64,000 nt of DNA from Microcella humidisoli (lineage in GTDB: Bacteria > Actinomycetota > Actinomycetes > Actinomycetales > Microbacteriaceae). A model generated the notes under the pieces. It had not been told where the DNA came from and ran no database searches. It saw nothing but the letters and a program-made list of their open reading frames with translations. The stretch is from positions 310,001 through 374,000 of the forward strand of contig NZ_CP101497.1 of NCBI RefSeq assembly GCF_024362325.1. The letters run 5' to 3'. How positions within the stretch are numbered: position 1 is the first letter of the stretch; each line of letters begins with the position of its first letter. A program made the translations under genes and the position numbers. Shown here one piece after another: positions 15,493 to 24,412 of this stretch.

Positions 15493-16571
15493 TGAGGATG
15501 CTCGCACTTGGTACGCAGCCCCCGGGCGTGGCCGGCACGACCGGCGCGTCGGGCAGCCGGCGACGACGCATCACCGTCGTCGCGCTGCTCGGCGGGGTGG
15601 TGCTGCTCGGTGCGCTCATCCTCGGAATCGTCGTCGGCGCGGCCGACATCGGCCCGGCCGAGCTCGCGCGTATCCTGCTCGATCGACTCACCGGCGCCGA
15701 GCCCGAGTCGGCGCTGCGGTCGAGCATCGTGTGGGAGCTGCGACTGCCGCGCGTGCTTACCGCCGCTGCCGTCGGCGCGGGGCTCGGGCTCGCCGGCACC
15801 ATCATGCAGGCGGTGACGCGCAACCCTCTCGCCGACCCCTACTTGCTCGGGCTGAGCTCTGGAGCATCGCTCGGCGCCGTCGCCGTCATCGTGCTCGGAG
15901 TCAGCCTGCTGCTGCCGGTCGCCGCCTTCCTCGGCGCTCTGGTGGCGCTGGCGGCGACGCTCGCGATCGCGCGCCGCGGCGGCGCGATCACTCCGGTGCG
16001 CACAGTGCTCGCCGGCGTCGCCGTCTCCGCGATGCTCGGTGCGCTCACGAGCGGAGTCATCTTCTGGAGCGCCACCGGCGACTCGTACCGCGAGATTCTG
16101 GGCTGGCTACTGGGTACGCTGGGCGCCGCCGACTGGTCGAGCGCGGCGATCGCGGGCGTGGCGCTGCTCGTCGTCGGCGGGGCGCTGCTGACGACAAGTC
16201 GCACGCTCGACGCGTTCGCGTTCGGTGAGCGGTCGGCAATGACGCTCGGCATCGATGTGCCGCGCATCCGCCTCATCCTGCTCGTCGCCACCGCGCTGCT
16301 GACGGGAGCGATGGTCTCGGTCAGCGGCGCGATCGGCTTCGTGGGTCTCGTTATGCCGCACATGGTGCGACTCGTCGTCGGACCGGGGCATCGCGCACTC
16401 CTCCCCCTTGTCGTCGTCTGGAGCGCAGCCTTTCTGGTTCTCGCCGACACGCTCGCGCGCACGGTGCTCGACCCCCGCGAACTGCCGGTCGGCGTCGTCA
16501 CGGCGCTCGTCGGCGCCCCCGTCTTCGCCGCGCTCCTCGCGCGGCGCACAACGATCGGAGCTCGATCATGA
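15492..16571 (+). CDS. Proposed F420-0 ABC transporter permease (FecCD/BtuC family)
   Basis: 359 residues and about ten membrane segments. Landmarks are WELRLPRVLTAAAVGAGLGL, AGTIMQAVTRNPLADPYLLG and the late GAIGFVGLVMPHMVRLVVGP loop that contacts the ATPase; all are typical of FecCD permeases. The ATG shares one base with the stop of the binding-protein gene (TGATG) and the 3' end overlaps the ATPase start by 4 bases, so the cassette is tightly coupled. The assignment to F420-0 rests on the cassette context with cofE and fgd. Confidence 0.83.
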   Translation: MRMLALGTQPPGVAGTTGASGSRRRRITVVALLGGVVLLGALILGIVVGAADIGPAELARILLDRLTGAEPESALRSSIVWELRLPRVLTAAAVGAGLGLAGTIMQAVTRNPLADPYLLGLSSGASLGAVAVIVLGVSLLLPVAAFLGALVALAATLAIARRGGAITPVRTVLAGVAVSAMLGALTSGVIFWSATGDSYREILGWLLGTLGAADWSSAAIAGVALLVVGGALLTTSRTLDAFAFGERSAMTLGIDVPRIRLILLVATALLTGAMVSVSGAIGFVGLVMPHMVRLVVGPGHRALLPLVVVWSAAFLVLADTLARTVLDPRELPVGVVTALVGAPVFAALLARRTTIGARS

Positions 16572-17446
16572 CCTGGTTCCCGTCTCGTTCTTCCGCGCCG
16601 CAGGCCGATCCTGCCGACGCCGGACTGCGGGCCCGATCGGTGAGCGTTGCCGCGGGGAGCACGATGCTCGTCGACGACATCGACCTCGAGGCCGCAGCCG
16701 GCACCGTCACGGCCGTCGTGGGCCCCAACGGCGCCGGCAAGTCGAGCGTCCTCGCGGCGCTCGCGCGGCTGCACGGCACCGGCGTCGTCGAACTGGGCGG
16801 CGACGACCTCTCGACGATGACTCGCCGACGTCGCGCTCAGCTCGTGGCGATGGTGCAGCAGTCGACCGAGACCGACATCGAGCTCACGGTGCGAGATGCC
16901 ATCGCGCTCGGCCGCACTCCCCACGTCGGTGCCTGGGGTGACGACAGCGAGAGCGGCATCGTGGACGAGTCCCTCGACGCCGTGGGGATGACGGCTTTCG
17001 CCGACCGCGCTCTGCTGTCGCTCTCCGGCGGCGAACGTCAGCGGGTAGCGCTGGGCATGGCCCTCGCGCAGCGGCCGCGTCTGCTCATCGTCGATGAGCC
17101 CTCGAACCACCTCGACATCGCCGCACAACTGAGCATCATGAGCCTGCTGCGACGATTGGCCTCAGAGGGCGTGACCGTGGTCGTCGCGCTTCACGATCTC
17201 GCGCTTGCTCTCGAGTTCAGCGATAACGCCCTCGTGCTGTCGCGGGGTCTGCGCATCGCGCACGGCCGCACGCTCGACATCCTCAGCGATGAACTCATCA
17301 GCACGGTCTACGGCGTCGACGCGCGCATTCTCGTCGATGCCGCAACCGGCCGCCGCGCCATCAGTTTCGGCGCACGCCGTGAATCACCGAGCGTGGCCCC
17401 CGCGTCGCAACGTCAGGAGTCGCGCGCCGCGAGCCCGGCGCGGTAG
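16568..17446 (+). CDS. Proposed F420-0 ABC transporter ATP-binding protein
   Basis: 292 residues of the FepC/BtuD type. Walker [10 protein letters not shown] is near residue 55, the Q-loop is in VAMVQQSTE, the signature is [14 protein letters not shown], Walker B is [12 protein letters not shown] and the switch His is in [11 protein letters not shown]. The C-terminal tail past residue 275 is low in complexity. The ATG overlaps the permease stop (ATGA). The last 34 bases overlap, tail to tail, with the 3' end of cofE on the other strand. Confidence 0.85.
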   Translation: MTWFPSRSSAPQADPADAGLRARSVSVAAGSTMLVDDIDLEAAAGTVTAVVGPNGAGKSSVLAALARLHGTGVVELGGDDLSTMTRRRRAQLVAMVQQSTETDIELTVRDAIALGRTPHVGAWGDDSESGIVDESLDAVGMTAFADRALLSLSGGERQRVALGMALAQRPRLLIVDEPSNHLDIAAQLSIMSLLRRLASEGVTVVVALHDLALALEFSDNALVLSRGLRIAHGRTLDILSDELISTVYGVDARILVDAATGRRAISFGARRESPSVAPASQRQESRAASPAR

Positions 17447-18198
17447 CCCTCGTCCCAACCCTGCTGGCGTGCCTCCGCGGTTCCGAGGCTGAACATGTCG
17501 TCCGAGGCGCCCCGCACGAGTTCGCGCCCACCGTGCGCCTCGGCGTCGACGAAGCGCGCAAGACCGCGTACCACGGCGACGGGTACTCCGCTCGACTTGC
17601 CCTTGACGAGGTCGGCGGCGGCCGCGATCTCGTCGCCGACCGCGGGAGCCGTCACTTCCAGCAGCTTGCCCGCTGCGTCGCGCTGACCGCGGAGATCGTC
17701 AAGAAGTCGGACCCCGCTCGCGCCGATGACGATATCGGTCTGTCCTTCGCGCCACGGTCGACCGGCCGTGTCGGTAATGATGACGCCGACCATCCCGCCA
17801 ACGGTCGCCTCCATCGCCATCCTGATGGACGCTGCGCTCTCATCGGGATGGAGCGGCAACAGAAGCACGGTGCCATCGGCCGTGTTGCTGGCGTCAACTC
17901 CCGCCGCGGCCATGACCAACCCAAGCTTGTTCTCAACAATGCGGGTCACACGTCCCCGATGTTCCCGGGTCGCCACGACGCGGACGGTTTCCGAGCGAAT
18001 CGCGTCGTCGCGGTCGTTCGCATGCACCAACCGCCCTTCGGCCTTGCTGACGATCTTGCTGGTCACCGCGATGATGTCGCCGGGTCGTGCGACACCGTTC
18101 ACCCTCTCGGCGATGATGAGCGGCAGGTCATCCCCCGGCACGATCTCACCGATACCGTCGACGGTGAACACACTGAGGTCAGGATGCGCGCCCGTCAT
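17413..18198 (-). CDS. cofE: Coenzyme F420-0:L-glutamate ligase (CofE)
   Basis: CofE adds gamma-linked glutamates to F420-0 in the cytosol with GTP, making the retained, working cofactor. 261 residues, the length of stand-alone CofE; many actinobacterial FbiB proteins are longer because they carry a fused nitroreductase-like domain, absent here. Motifs are [19 protein letters not shown], the metal-binding GVDASNT region and [19 protein letters not shown]. Next to a transporter proposed for F420-0, a lone CofE fits salvage: import the untailed precursor, then trap it by glutamylation. The gene lies 107 bases after fgd on the same strand, and GAGAGG precedes the ATG. Confidence 0.9.
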   Translation of the reverse strand: MTGAHPDLSVFTVDGIGEIVPGDDLPLIIAERVNGVARPGDIIAVTSKIVSKAEGRLVHANDRDDAIRSETVRVVATREHRGRVTRIVENKLGLVMAAAGVDASNTADGTVLLLPLHPDESAASIRMAMEATVGGMVGVIITDTAGRPWREGQTDIVIGASGVRLLDDLRGQRDAAGKLLEVTAPAVGDEIAAAADLVKGKSSGVPVAVVRGLARFVDAEAHGGRELVRGASDDMFSLGTAEARQQGWDEGYRAGLAARDS

Positions 18199-18305
18199 GC
18201 CGGAACCTCTCCGGTGTCGACGCGGTGCTGGGCACCGTGACGGGTTACTGAACCGCGGTCGCCCTGTGGTCGACCGAGCAGCGTGTCGGTGCGCACGAGC
18301 AAGAA

Positions 18306-19331
18306 CTAGCTCAGTGCCCGCAATCGAGGAGCGAGGTCGCGCTCGAAGAGCTCGAGGAACCGGCGCTGGTCGTGGCCCGGCGCGTGAAACACGAGGTGGT
18401 TCATGCCGTACTCCACGTACTTCGCGATCTGCGCCACGACCGCATCGGGGTCGTTGCCGACGATCCAGCGCTTGGCGATCTGCTCGATCGGCAGGGCATC
18501 CGCGGCCTTCTCCATCTCCATGGGGTCGGTGATGTCATGCTTCTGCTCGGCCGAGAGCGAGAGGGGCGACCAGAACCGCGTGTTGTTGAGCGCGACGTCG
18601 TAGTCGGTGTCGTACGAGAGCTTGATCTCGATCATGCGGTCGACGTCGTCGGGGCTCTTGCCCGCTTGCTCGATGCCGTCCATCACGGCCGGAATCAGCT
18701 GCTCGGTGTAGAGCTCGACGCCCTTGCCCGAGGTGCAGATGAAGCCGTCGCCGACCTTGCCGGCGAACTTAGCGACGAACGGGCCGCCCGCGGCGACATA
18801 GATCGGCACGGGGTGCTCGGGGCGGTCGTAGATCGACGCGTCGTGCGTCGAGTAGTACTGGCCGCGGTAGTTGACGCGATCTTCGGTCCAGAGCTGGCGC
18901 ATGAGTTCGATCGACTCACGCAAGCGTCCGAAGCGCTCCTTGAACTCAGGCCACTCCTGCTCGCCCGCCCCCTTGAAGCCCGTGGCGACCTCGTTGAGCG
19001 CCTCGCCCGTTCCGACGCCGAGGAAGATGCGGTCGGGGTACATGACGCCCATCGACGCGAAGGCCTGGGCGAGCACCGCCGGGTTGTAGCGGAAGGTGGG
19101 CGTCATGACCGAGGTGCCGATGCGGATGCTCGACGTGCGCTCGCCGACCGCGGCCATCCACGTCAGCGAGAACGGAGCATGCCCGCCGGTGTGGCGCCAG
19201 GGCTGGAAGTGGTCGCTCACGGCGACCGACTGCATGCCGTGCGCCTCTGCGGCCACGGCGATCTCGACGAGCTCGCGGGGGTCGAACTGCTCGGCAGAGG
19301 CCTTGTATCCGAGGGTGAGGGGGAGTGTCAT
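18306..19331 (-). CDS. fgd: F420-dependent glucose-6-phosphate dehydrogenase (Fgd)
   Basis: Fgd oxidises glucose-6-phosphate to 6-phosphogluconolactone and reduces F420 to F420H2, the main source of reduced F420 in actinobacteria. 341 residues, close to the mycobacterial enzyme, with strong similarity throughout: [30 protein letters not shown] (catalytic His 41 and Trp 45), [15 protein letters not shown] (catalytic Glu), [15 protein letters not shown] and [19 protein letters not shown] chose the ATG at 19331 by alignment to known Fgd. The in-frame ATG at 19340, 8 bases after the -10 box, could be used on a leaderless transcript. It supplies reducing power to the F420-dependent enzymes of the island. 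Confidence 0.95.
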   Translation of the reverse strand: MTLPLTLGYKASAEQFDPRELVEIAVAAEAHGMQSVAVSDHFQPWRHTGGHAPFSLTWMAAVGERTSSIRIGTSVMTPTFRYNPAVLAQAFASMGVMYPDRIFLGVGTGEALNEVATGFKGAGEQEWPEFKERFGRLRESIELMRQLWTEDRVNYRGQYYSTHDASIYDRPEHPVPIYVAAGGPFVAKFAGKVGDGFICTSGKGVELYTEQLIPAVMDGIEQAGKSPDDVDRMIEIKLSYDTDYDVALNNTRFWSPLSLSAEQKHDITDPMEMEKAADALPIEQIAKRWIVGNDPDAVVAQIAKYVEYGMNHLVFHAPGHDQRRFLELFERDLAPRLRALS

Positions 19332-19343
19332 GAGATCCATTCT

Positions 19344-19358
19344 TGCATACTGTATCCA
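19344..19358 (-). promoter_or_regulatory. GntR-type operator at the fgd-cofE promoter
   Basis: TGCATACTGTATCCA differs from the island palindrome at one arm position only. On the minus strand TACAGT (19354-19349) inside it can be the -10 box, 8 bases before the ATG at 19340. Cofactor reduction would therefore share regulation with the catabolic genes. Confidence 0.72.
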
Positions 19359-19383
19359 GAATCCGCTATTGGTCTTTGCGGAA

Positions 19384-19791
19384 TTACTCGGCGATCGCCG
19401 AGCGCAGCAGGTCGACCGACGAGACGGCGGCCGTGCGCCACTCGGCGAGCTCATCCTCGCCCGCGTCCTCCCACAGCTCGTAGAGCTCGGAGCCGTCGGG
19501 CTGCACCACGCGCTCCGCCGCCGTGAGGATGAGCTCGTACGCGGCATCATCCAACTGCGTCGCGAGCAGTCGGATGTCCACCTCATCCAGCTCGGCGGGC
19601 GGGTCGATGCGACCGAGCGCCGCGAGCGCGACCTCGACGAGCGCGAGCGCCACCGAGCCCTCCGGAGCCTCGAGGTAGTCGCCGGCGACCGCCTCGCGCA
19701 ATTCGTCGAGCGTGAAGCTGCCATCGACCAACGCGTCGACCGCGTCGAGAGCGTCGTCGTTCTCGAACGACCCTGATCCCCATGCACCCAT
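19384..19791 (-). CDS. DUF4259-type small protein
   Basis: 135 residues, acidic and helical. The N-terminal [20 protein letters not shown] is the signature of a widespread small family of unknown function (DUF4259), often beginning MGTWGxGPFxND. I chose the ATG at 19791 because it restores that N-terminus; a GTG 18 bases upstream is possible. No Shine-Dalgarno sequence is visible. Its 3' end lies next to the fgd promoter and it marks the boundary between the island and the housekeeping block. The function is unknown. Confidence 0.72.
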   Translation of the reverse strand: MGAWGSGSFENDDALDAVDALVDGSFTLDELREAVAGDYLEAPEGSVALALVEVALAALGRIDPPAELDEVDIRLLATQLDDAAYELILTAAERVVQPDGSELYELWEDAGEDELAEWRTAAVSSVDLLRSAIAE

Positions 19792-19887
19792 GCGCGTCAG
19801 CCTAGCCACTGGCGGCCGACGGGCCGCTGGTGTTCACTGTGAGGTGGCCGCACGTCGCGATCGCGCTTCACGTTCGAAGGGACCCCC

Positions 19888-20559
19888 GTGCTCGACGTCA
19901 TCGCAGAGCTCTTGCCCCTCGCGGTCGCCCTCGCCCTCAGCCCCCTCGCGATCGCCTCGGTCGTGCTCATGCTGCTCTCGAGCCGCCCGCGCGCCGCAAG
20001 CATCGCCTTCCTGCTCGGGTTCCTCCTCGCGGTGATCGTCATCGCCGCCGTCGGCTACCTGCTCGCCTCGGTGCTGCCGCACGACGACGAGACGTCGATC
20101 TCGGCTCCGTTCCTGCTGACCGCGCTCGGCGTGCTCTCCGTCGTGTTCGCCGTGCGCCAGTGGCGCAGCCGCCCCGCCCCCGGAGACGACCTCGAGCTAC
20201 CCGGGTGGATCGCGAAGGTGGAAGGCATCACAACGTCGTCGGCCTTCGTGCTCGGGGCGATCTTCGGCGGCATCAAGCCCAAGAACCTCTTGCTGAGCAT
20301 CGGGGTCGGGGTCACGCTCGAAGCCAGCGCGCTCACGATCGGCGAGTCGGCGATCGTCGCGCTCATCGTCGCGATGGTCGCCGCACTGCCGATCGTGGTT
20401 CCGGTCGTGCTGGCGCTCGTCGCCCTCGACCGCCTGAGTGGAGCGCTCGACCGGCTTCGGTCGTGGCTCGTGCAGCACAACTCGGCGATGGTGGGCACGA
20501 TCCTGCTGCTCGTGGGCGTGCTGCTCATCGGCAAAGGCCTGGGCGGCTTCGGCGGCTAG
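19888..20559 (+). CDS. GAP-family (Sap/sulfolipid-addressing-like) membrane protein
   Basis: 223 residues with about six membrane segments. The opening LPLAVALALSPLAIASVVLM and the central GAIFGGIKPKNLLLSIGVG resemble the actinobacterial GAP/Sap family, which includes proteins linked to glycolipid export; LysE-like topology is another way to describe it. The GTG at 19888 has GAAGGG upstream. It is convergent with coaD, with 27 bases between the stops. The substrate is unknown. Confidence 0.7.
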   Translation: MLDVIAELLPLAVALALSPLAIASVVLMLLSSRPRAASIAFLLGFLLAVIVIAAVGYLLASVLPHDDETSISAPFLLTALGVLSVVFAVRQWRSRPAPGDDLELPGWIAKVEGITTSSAFVLGAIFGGIKPKNLLLSIGVGVTLEASALTIGESAIVALIVAMVAALPIVVPVVLALVALDRLSGALDRLRSWLVQHNSAMVGTILLLVGVLLIGKGLGGFGG

Positions 20560-20586
20560 CGCCGCGCGAGGCCGGGCATCCGCGGG

Positions 20587-21078
20587 TCAGTCGGTGGTCT
20601 GACTCAGCAGGAACTCGGCGACCGCGCGCGGCACGTACGGGGCGACGTCGCCACCCAAGGAGGCCACCTGGCGCACAAGCGAGCTCGAGACGTGCGCGTG
20701 GGCCGGGTCGGGCAGCAAGAAGACGGTCTCGACCCCGGCGAGATTGCGGTTGACGATCGCCATCGGGGTCTCGTAGGCGACGTCGACCTGACTGCGCACG
20801 CCCTTGACGAGCACTTTCGCGCCCACGTCGGTGCAGTAGTCGACGAGCAGGCCGACGCTCCAGCTGGTGACGATGATGCTCGGCGGCAGCGCCCGGTCGG
20901 CCACCGCCTGCTCGATGAGGGCGACGCGCTGCGCGATCGGCAGCATCGCCTGCTTGGCCGGGTTGTGCACGACGACGACGTGAACCTCGTCGAAGATGGC
21001 CGCAGCCCGCTCGATGACGTCGAGGTGGCCCAGGGTCACAGGGTCGAACGACCCGGGAACGACGGCGACGGTGCTCAT
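20587..21078 (-). CDS. coaD: Pantetheine-phosphate adenylyltransferase (CoaD)
   Basis: CoaD transfers AMP from ATP to 4'-phosphopantetheine, the penultimate step of CoA synthesis. 163 residues, the normal length of the hexameric bacterial enzyme. Visible motifs are [15 protein letters not shown] (the nucleotidyltransferase HxGH variant TLGHL), VKGVRSQVD and the C-terminal [17 protein letters not shown]. It lies 23 bases downstream of the EEP-family gene and is part of the coaD-recG-rsmD neighbourhood conserved in actinobacteria. Confidence 0.97.
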   Translation of the reverse strand: MSTVAVVPGSFDPVTLGHLDVIERAAAIFDEVHVVVVHNPAKQAMLPIAQRVALIEQAVADRALPPSIIVTSWSVGLLVDYCTDVGAKVLVKGVRSQVDVAYETPMAIVNRNLAGVETVFLLPDPAHAHVSSSLVRQVASLGGDVAPYVPRAVAEFLLSQTTD

Positions 21079-21101
21079 GCGCTCAGCTTATCGAGCCGCA
21101 G

Positions 21102-21806
21102 TCATGCCACTGTGTCGGCATCGCCCTCGTCGAGCGGCGCGGCGTAATCGGCGGTCACCAGGATCGGCAGGTGATCGGACTGCCCCTGCGGAAGCGTCGT
21201 CACGCGGGTGATCGACAGACCGATCGACGTGGCGAAGTCGAAGTGGCCGCGGAAGAACTTGTAGCGCGTGTAGGTGCGCGCGTCGCTCAGCGTCACCTCG
21301 TGCCCCGTCTCCTGCACGCTCGTCGACAGGTGGTCCTTGAACACGGGGTAGTTGAAGTCGCCCACCATGAGCGTCGGCAGGGTCGGCCCGAAGCTGTCGA
21401 GCGCGACGTGTGCCGCTCGAATCTGCGTGCGCCGCAGCGAGTTGAGCGCCGTCAGCGGTGCCGCGTGGAAGCAGCCGATGACGAGCTCGCGGTCGTGCTT
21501 CCGGTCGATGAGGTGACTGCCGAGCAGCCGCTCGTGCGCGGGCTTGGCGATGATGTCGTGCAGCGAGCGCTTGAGCGCGAAGGCCTTGGTGCTGAGCGCC
21601 TCGAAGCGTTCCTGGTTGTAGAAGATCGCGAGGCCGAGCCGGTTGAGTCGCGTCGCGTCGGCGAGTTGGAGTGGGCCGAGCTCGCGCGGGAGGTCGTCGG
21701 TGTCGACCTCTTGCAGGCACAGCAGGTTGGGCGTGTGCGTCTCGACGAGCTGCTCGAGCTCACCACGGGCGGCGTGCTTGCGCAGGTTGTACGAGATGAC
21801 TCTCAT
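21102..21806 (-). CDS. Endonuclease/exonuclease/phosphatase family protein
   Basis: 234 residues. The EEP fold is shown by MRVISYNLRKH, LLCLQEVDTDDL (catalytic Glu), TLMVGDFNYP (Asp and Asn) and the C-terminal SDHLPI (Asp-His pair). Members cut nucleic acids, inositol phosphates or other phosphodiesters; the substrate is not evident. I chose the ATG at 21806 because the upstream part of the open frame overlaps the recG 3' end and looks non-coding. It sits between recG and coaD on the same strand. Confidence 0.85.
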   Translation of the reverse strand: MRVISYNLRKHAARGELEQLVETHTPNLLCLQEVDTDDLPRELGPLQLADATRLNRLGLAIFYNQERFEALSTKAFALKRSLHDIIAKPAHERLLGSHLIDRKHDRELVIGCFHAAPLTALNSLRRTQIRAAHVALDSFGPTLPTLMVGDFNYPVFKDHLSTSVQETGHEVTLSDARTYTRYKFFRGHFDFATSIGLSITRVTTLPQGQSDHLPILVTADYAAPLDEGDADTVA

Positions 21807-21852
21807 AGCCCCATCCTCCCCCGGCCGGCGTGCCACGGTCGAATCGGGCCCA

Positions 21853-24036
21853 CTAGTTCTTGGCCAGGAAGTCTCGCGCCGACTCATCGAGGCGGCGCGC
21901 GAGGGCCGCTTTCAGCGCGGGATGCTCGCGCAGAGCCGCATCGCCGCCCAGCACCCCGGCCGCCGCCTCGCGCGCGTCGAGGATGAGGTCGCCGTCGGTG
22001 GCGACCCGCAGCAGCCGCAGACTCGAGCGCCCGCCGCTCTGGTTCGCGCCGAGCACGTCGCCCTCGCGCCGCAGCTCGAGGTCGACCTGCGCGAGCTCGA
22101 AGCCGTCGAGGGTTGCAGCGACCGCTTCGACGCGCTCGCGCGCCAGGCTGCCCTGCTGCGCGGCGGTCACGAAGAGGCATAGCCCGGGCACGCCACCGCG
22201 GCCGACGCGGCCGCGCAACTGGTGCAACTGGCTCACGCCGAACCGGTCCGCGTCGGCGACGACCATGGTCGAGGCGTTCGGCACGTCGACGCCGACCTCG
22301 ATGACGGTCGTCGCGACGAGCACGTCGATCTCGCCGCGCGCAAAGGCCTGCATGGTCGCGTCTTTCTCGTCAGTCGACATGCGGCCGTGCAACGGCTCGA
22401 CCCGCCGCCCGGCGAGCGCGGGGTGCGATCGCAGCAGGGGCGTCAGCTCGGCGACGGTCGCCGGGGGGCGCGCCACGGCATCCGCGTGGTCGGCGGAGCC
22501 GTCGGCGGGATCGTCGGCGAGCGCGTCAGGGTCGTCCTCCGGCGTCGCGGCATCGATCGCGGGCACGACCACGAAGCCCTGCCGGCCCTGCTCGAGCTCT
22601 TCGCCGAGGCGCGCCCAGACGCGGTTCCACCAGCCGGGCTTGTCGGCGAGCGGCACGACGTGGCTGACGATCGGGATGCGCCCGGCTGGCAGCATCGCGA
22701 TCGTCGACACATCAAGGTCGCCGAACACGGTCATCGCGACCGTGCGGGGAATCGGGGTGGCGGTGAGCACGAGCACGTGCGGCGGCACGGCACCCTTGCG
22801 GCGCAGGGTCTCGCGCTGCTCGACGCCGAACCGGTGCTGCTCGTCGACGACAACGAGGCCCAGATCGGCGAACTGCACGGTGTCGCCCAGGAGGGCGTGG
22901 GTGCCGATGACGATGCGGGATGCTCCGCTCGCGATCGCCAGCAGTGCCTTGCGCCGCTCGGGCTGACTGAGCTGCCCGGTGAGGAGCACGGGGCGCAGGC
23001 GGGCCGCGCGGTCAGGGCCGAGAGTGTGCACGATCGACCGCACGTGCTGCGCGGCGAGCACCTCGGTGGGGGCGAGCAGGGCGCTCTGCCCGCCGCTCTC
23101 GGCCACCGTGAGCATCGCCCGCACCGCGACGAGTGTCTTTCCCGAGCCGACCTCACCCTGCACGAGCCGGTTCATGGGGGCATCGGAGGCGAGGTCGCGC
23201 GCGATCTCGTCGCCCACGAGCACCTGGTCGTCGGTGAGTTTCCACGGCAGTTGGGCGTCGAAGCCCGCGAGCTCCGCGCCCGGCCGCCGCGGGGTCGCGG
23301 GCTGCTCGCGCAGGGCGGCCCGGCGCTGCAGCAGGGCGGCCTGCAGCAGGAACGCCTCGTGGAAGCGCAGGGTGTCGCGCGCGCGGCGCCACTGCCCGTC
23401 GTTCTCGGGCCGGTGGATGAACTGGTACGCCTGCCCCAGGTCGAGCAGCTCGCGGTCGACGCGCACGTTGTGCGGCACCGGGTCGTCGACGGGCGGCAGG
23501 GTGTCGAGCACGACACCGAGGGCTTTGGCGATCTGCCAGCTGGCCACGGTCGACGTGGCCGGGTAGATCGGAATGGGCTGCATCGCCCACTTCGTCGCCT
23601 CCGGCCCCGCATCGCGTGCGTCGCCGGCCTCGAACAGCTCGTAGTCGGGGTGGGCGAGCTGCCGCACGCCGCGGTACTCGCCGACCTTGCCCGCGAAGAT
23701 GCCGCGCGCGCCGGGCGTCAGCTCGTTCTTGCGCCACACCTGGTTGAAGAACGTGAGCACGAGGATGCCCTTGCCATCGGTGATGCGCACCTCAAGGATC
23801 GTGCCCTTGCGCTCGCGCATCGACCGCTCGACGACCTCGATGACCTCGGCCACGATCGTCACGCTCTCCCCGACGACGAGCTCGCTCAGCGCCGTGAGCT
23901 CACCCCGGCGGGCGTAGCGCCGGGGATAGTGGGTCAGCAGATCACCGACGGTGAGCATCCCGAACGCCTTCTTCAGCGAGTTCGCGCTGCGGTCGCCCAG
24001 CGCACTGCTGAGCTTGGCGTCGAGCGGGCTGGTCAC
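21853..24036 (-). CDS. recG: ATP-dependent DNA helicase RecG
   Basis: RecG reverses stalled forks and branch-migrates recombination intermediates. 727 residues, the expected length: an N-terminal wedge/OB domain (about 1-190, with LLTHYPRRYARRGEL), then a superfamily 2 helicase core with Walker A GEVGSGKT, VDEQHRFG as motif II (DExH), TATPIPRT as motif III and a C-terminal QLHQLRGRVGRG. A Pro/Asp/Ala-rich insert near residues 495-520 is not typical but sits in a variable loop. The start is the GTG at 24036. The 377-base gap to rsmD carries two inverted repeats. Confidence 0.96.
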   Translation of the reverse strand: MTSPLDAKLSSALGDRSANSLKKAFGMLTVGDLLTHYPRRYARRGELTALSELVVGESVTIVAEVIEVVERSMRERKGTILEVRITDGKGILVLTFFNQVWRKNELTPGARGIFAGKVGEYRGVRQLAHPDYELFEAGDARDAGPEATKWAMQPIPIYPATSTVASWQIAKALGVVLDTLPPVDDPVPHNVRVDRELLDLGQAYQFIHRPENDGQWRRARDTLRFHEAFLLQAALLQRRAALREQPATPRRPGAELAGFDAQLPWKLTDDQVLVGDEIARDLASDAPMNRLVQGEVGSGKTLVAVRAMLTVAESGGQSALLAPTEVLAAQHVRSIVHTLGPDRAARLRPVLLTGQLSQPERRKALLAIASGASRIVIGTHALLGDTVQFADLGLVVVDEQHRFGVEQRETLRRKGAVPPHVLVLTATPIPRTVAMTVFGDLDVSTIAMLPAGRIPIVSHVVPLADKPGWWNRVWARLGEELEQGRQGFVVVPAIDAATPEDDPDALADDPADGSADHADAVARPPATVAELTPLLRSHPALAGRRVEPLHGRMSTDEKDATMQAFARGEIDVLVATTVIEVGVDVPNASTMVVADADRFGVSQLHQLRGRVGRGGVPGLCLFVTAAQQGSLARERVEAVAATLDGFELAQVDLELRREGDVLGANQSGGRSSLRLLRVATDGDLILDAREAAAGVLGGDAALREHPALKAALARRLDESARDFLAKN

Positions 24037-24153
24037 GGTGTCAACGCTACTCGCGCCGCCCGACCGTCACGGCCGGGCGCGACGGCGCCTACTCGGCTGG
24101 GCCGACTCGCTCGAGGGCTGTCGCGCAGAGTGCTGCCGCGCTTCTGGCCATCC

Positions 24154-24205
24154 ATCGGTCACTCGTTGCGAAGTCTCGCGGGACAGTCCGCAACGAGTGA
24201 CCGAT
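24154..24205. repeat. Intergenic inverted repeat, 17-base arms
   Basis: The left arm ATCGGTCACTCGTTGCG (24154-24170) and its perfect complement (24189-24205) enclose an 18-base spacer, in the 377-base non-coding gap between the divergent recG and rsmD genes. A terminator is unlikely because both genes start here and there is no U-run. It could be an operator cluster, a cruciform or a REP-like element. It shares the ATCGGTC outer end with the next repeat. Confidence 0.8.
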
Positions 24206-24232
24206 CGTCGTCGTCGTCGTTGTCGAGCGCAC

Positions 24233-24288
24233 CGATCGGTCCCGAATTGCAGCACGTCACACGCCGCACCCCTATTCGGGACCGATCG
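24233..24288. repeat. Second intergenic inverted repeat, 15-base arms
   Basis: The left arm CGATCGGTCCCGAAT (24233-24247) and its perfect complement (24274-24288) enclose a 26-base spacer. The octamer ACCGATCG occurs three times across the two repeats (24200, 24231, 24281), and a short run of CGT triplets separates them. The rest of the gap, to the rsmD start at 24413, shows no gene. Confidence 0.78.
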
Positions 24289-24412
24289 AGGTCGGTATCG
24301 GCATCGGTGCCTGCGGAATCTGGAGACGACTCGGCCTTGTCGCGAGCCGCACGCGCATTCGGCGCCGGCAGCCCACGGAGTGCAGACGGCGGGGCGCAGT
24401 AGCGTTGTCCCC

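Noticed and set aside
9555-19312. Extra GTATCC half-sites at about 9557, 12139 and 19305 as further GntR operators.
   Set aside because: They lie inside coding sequence and lack the second half-site; expected by chance.
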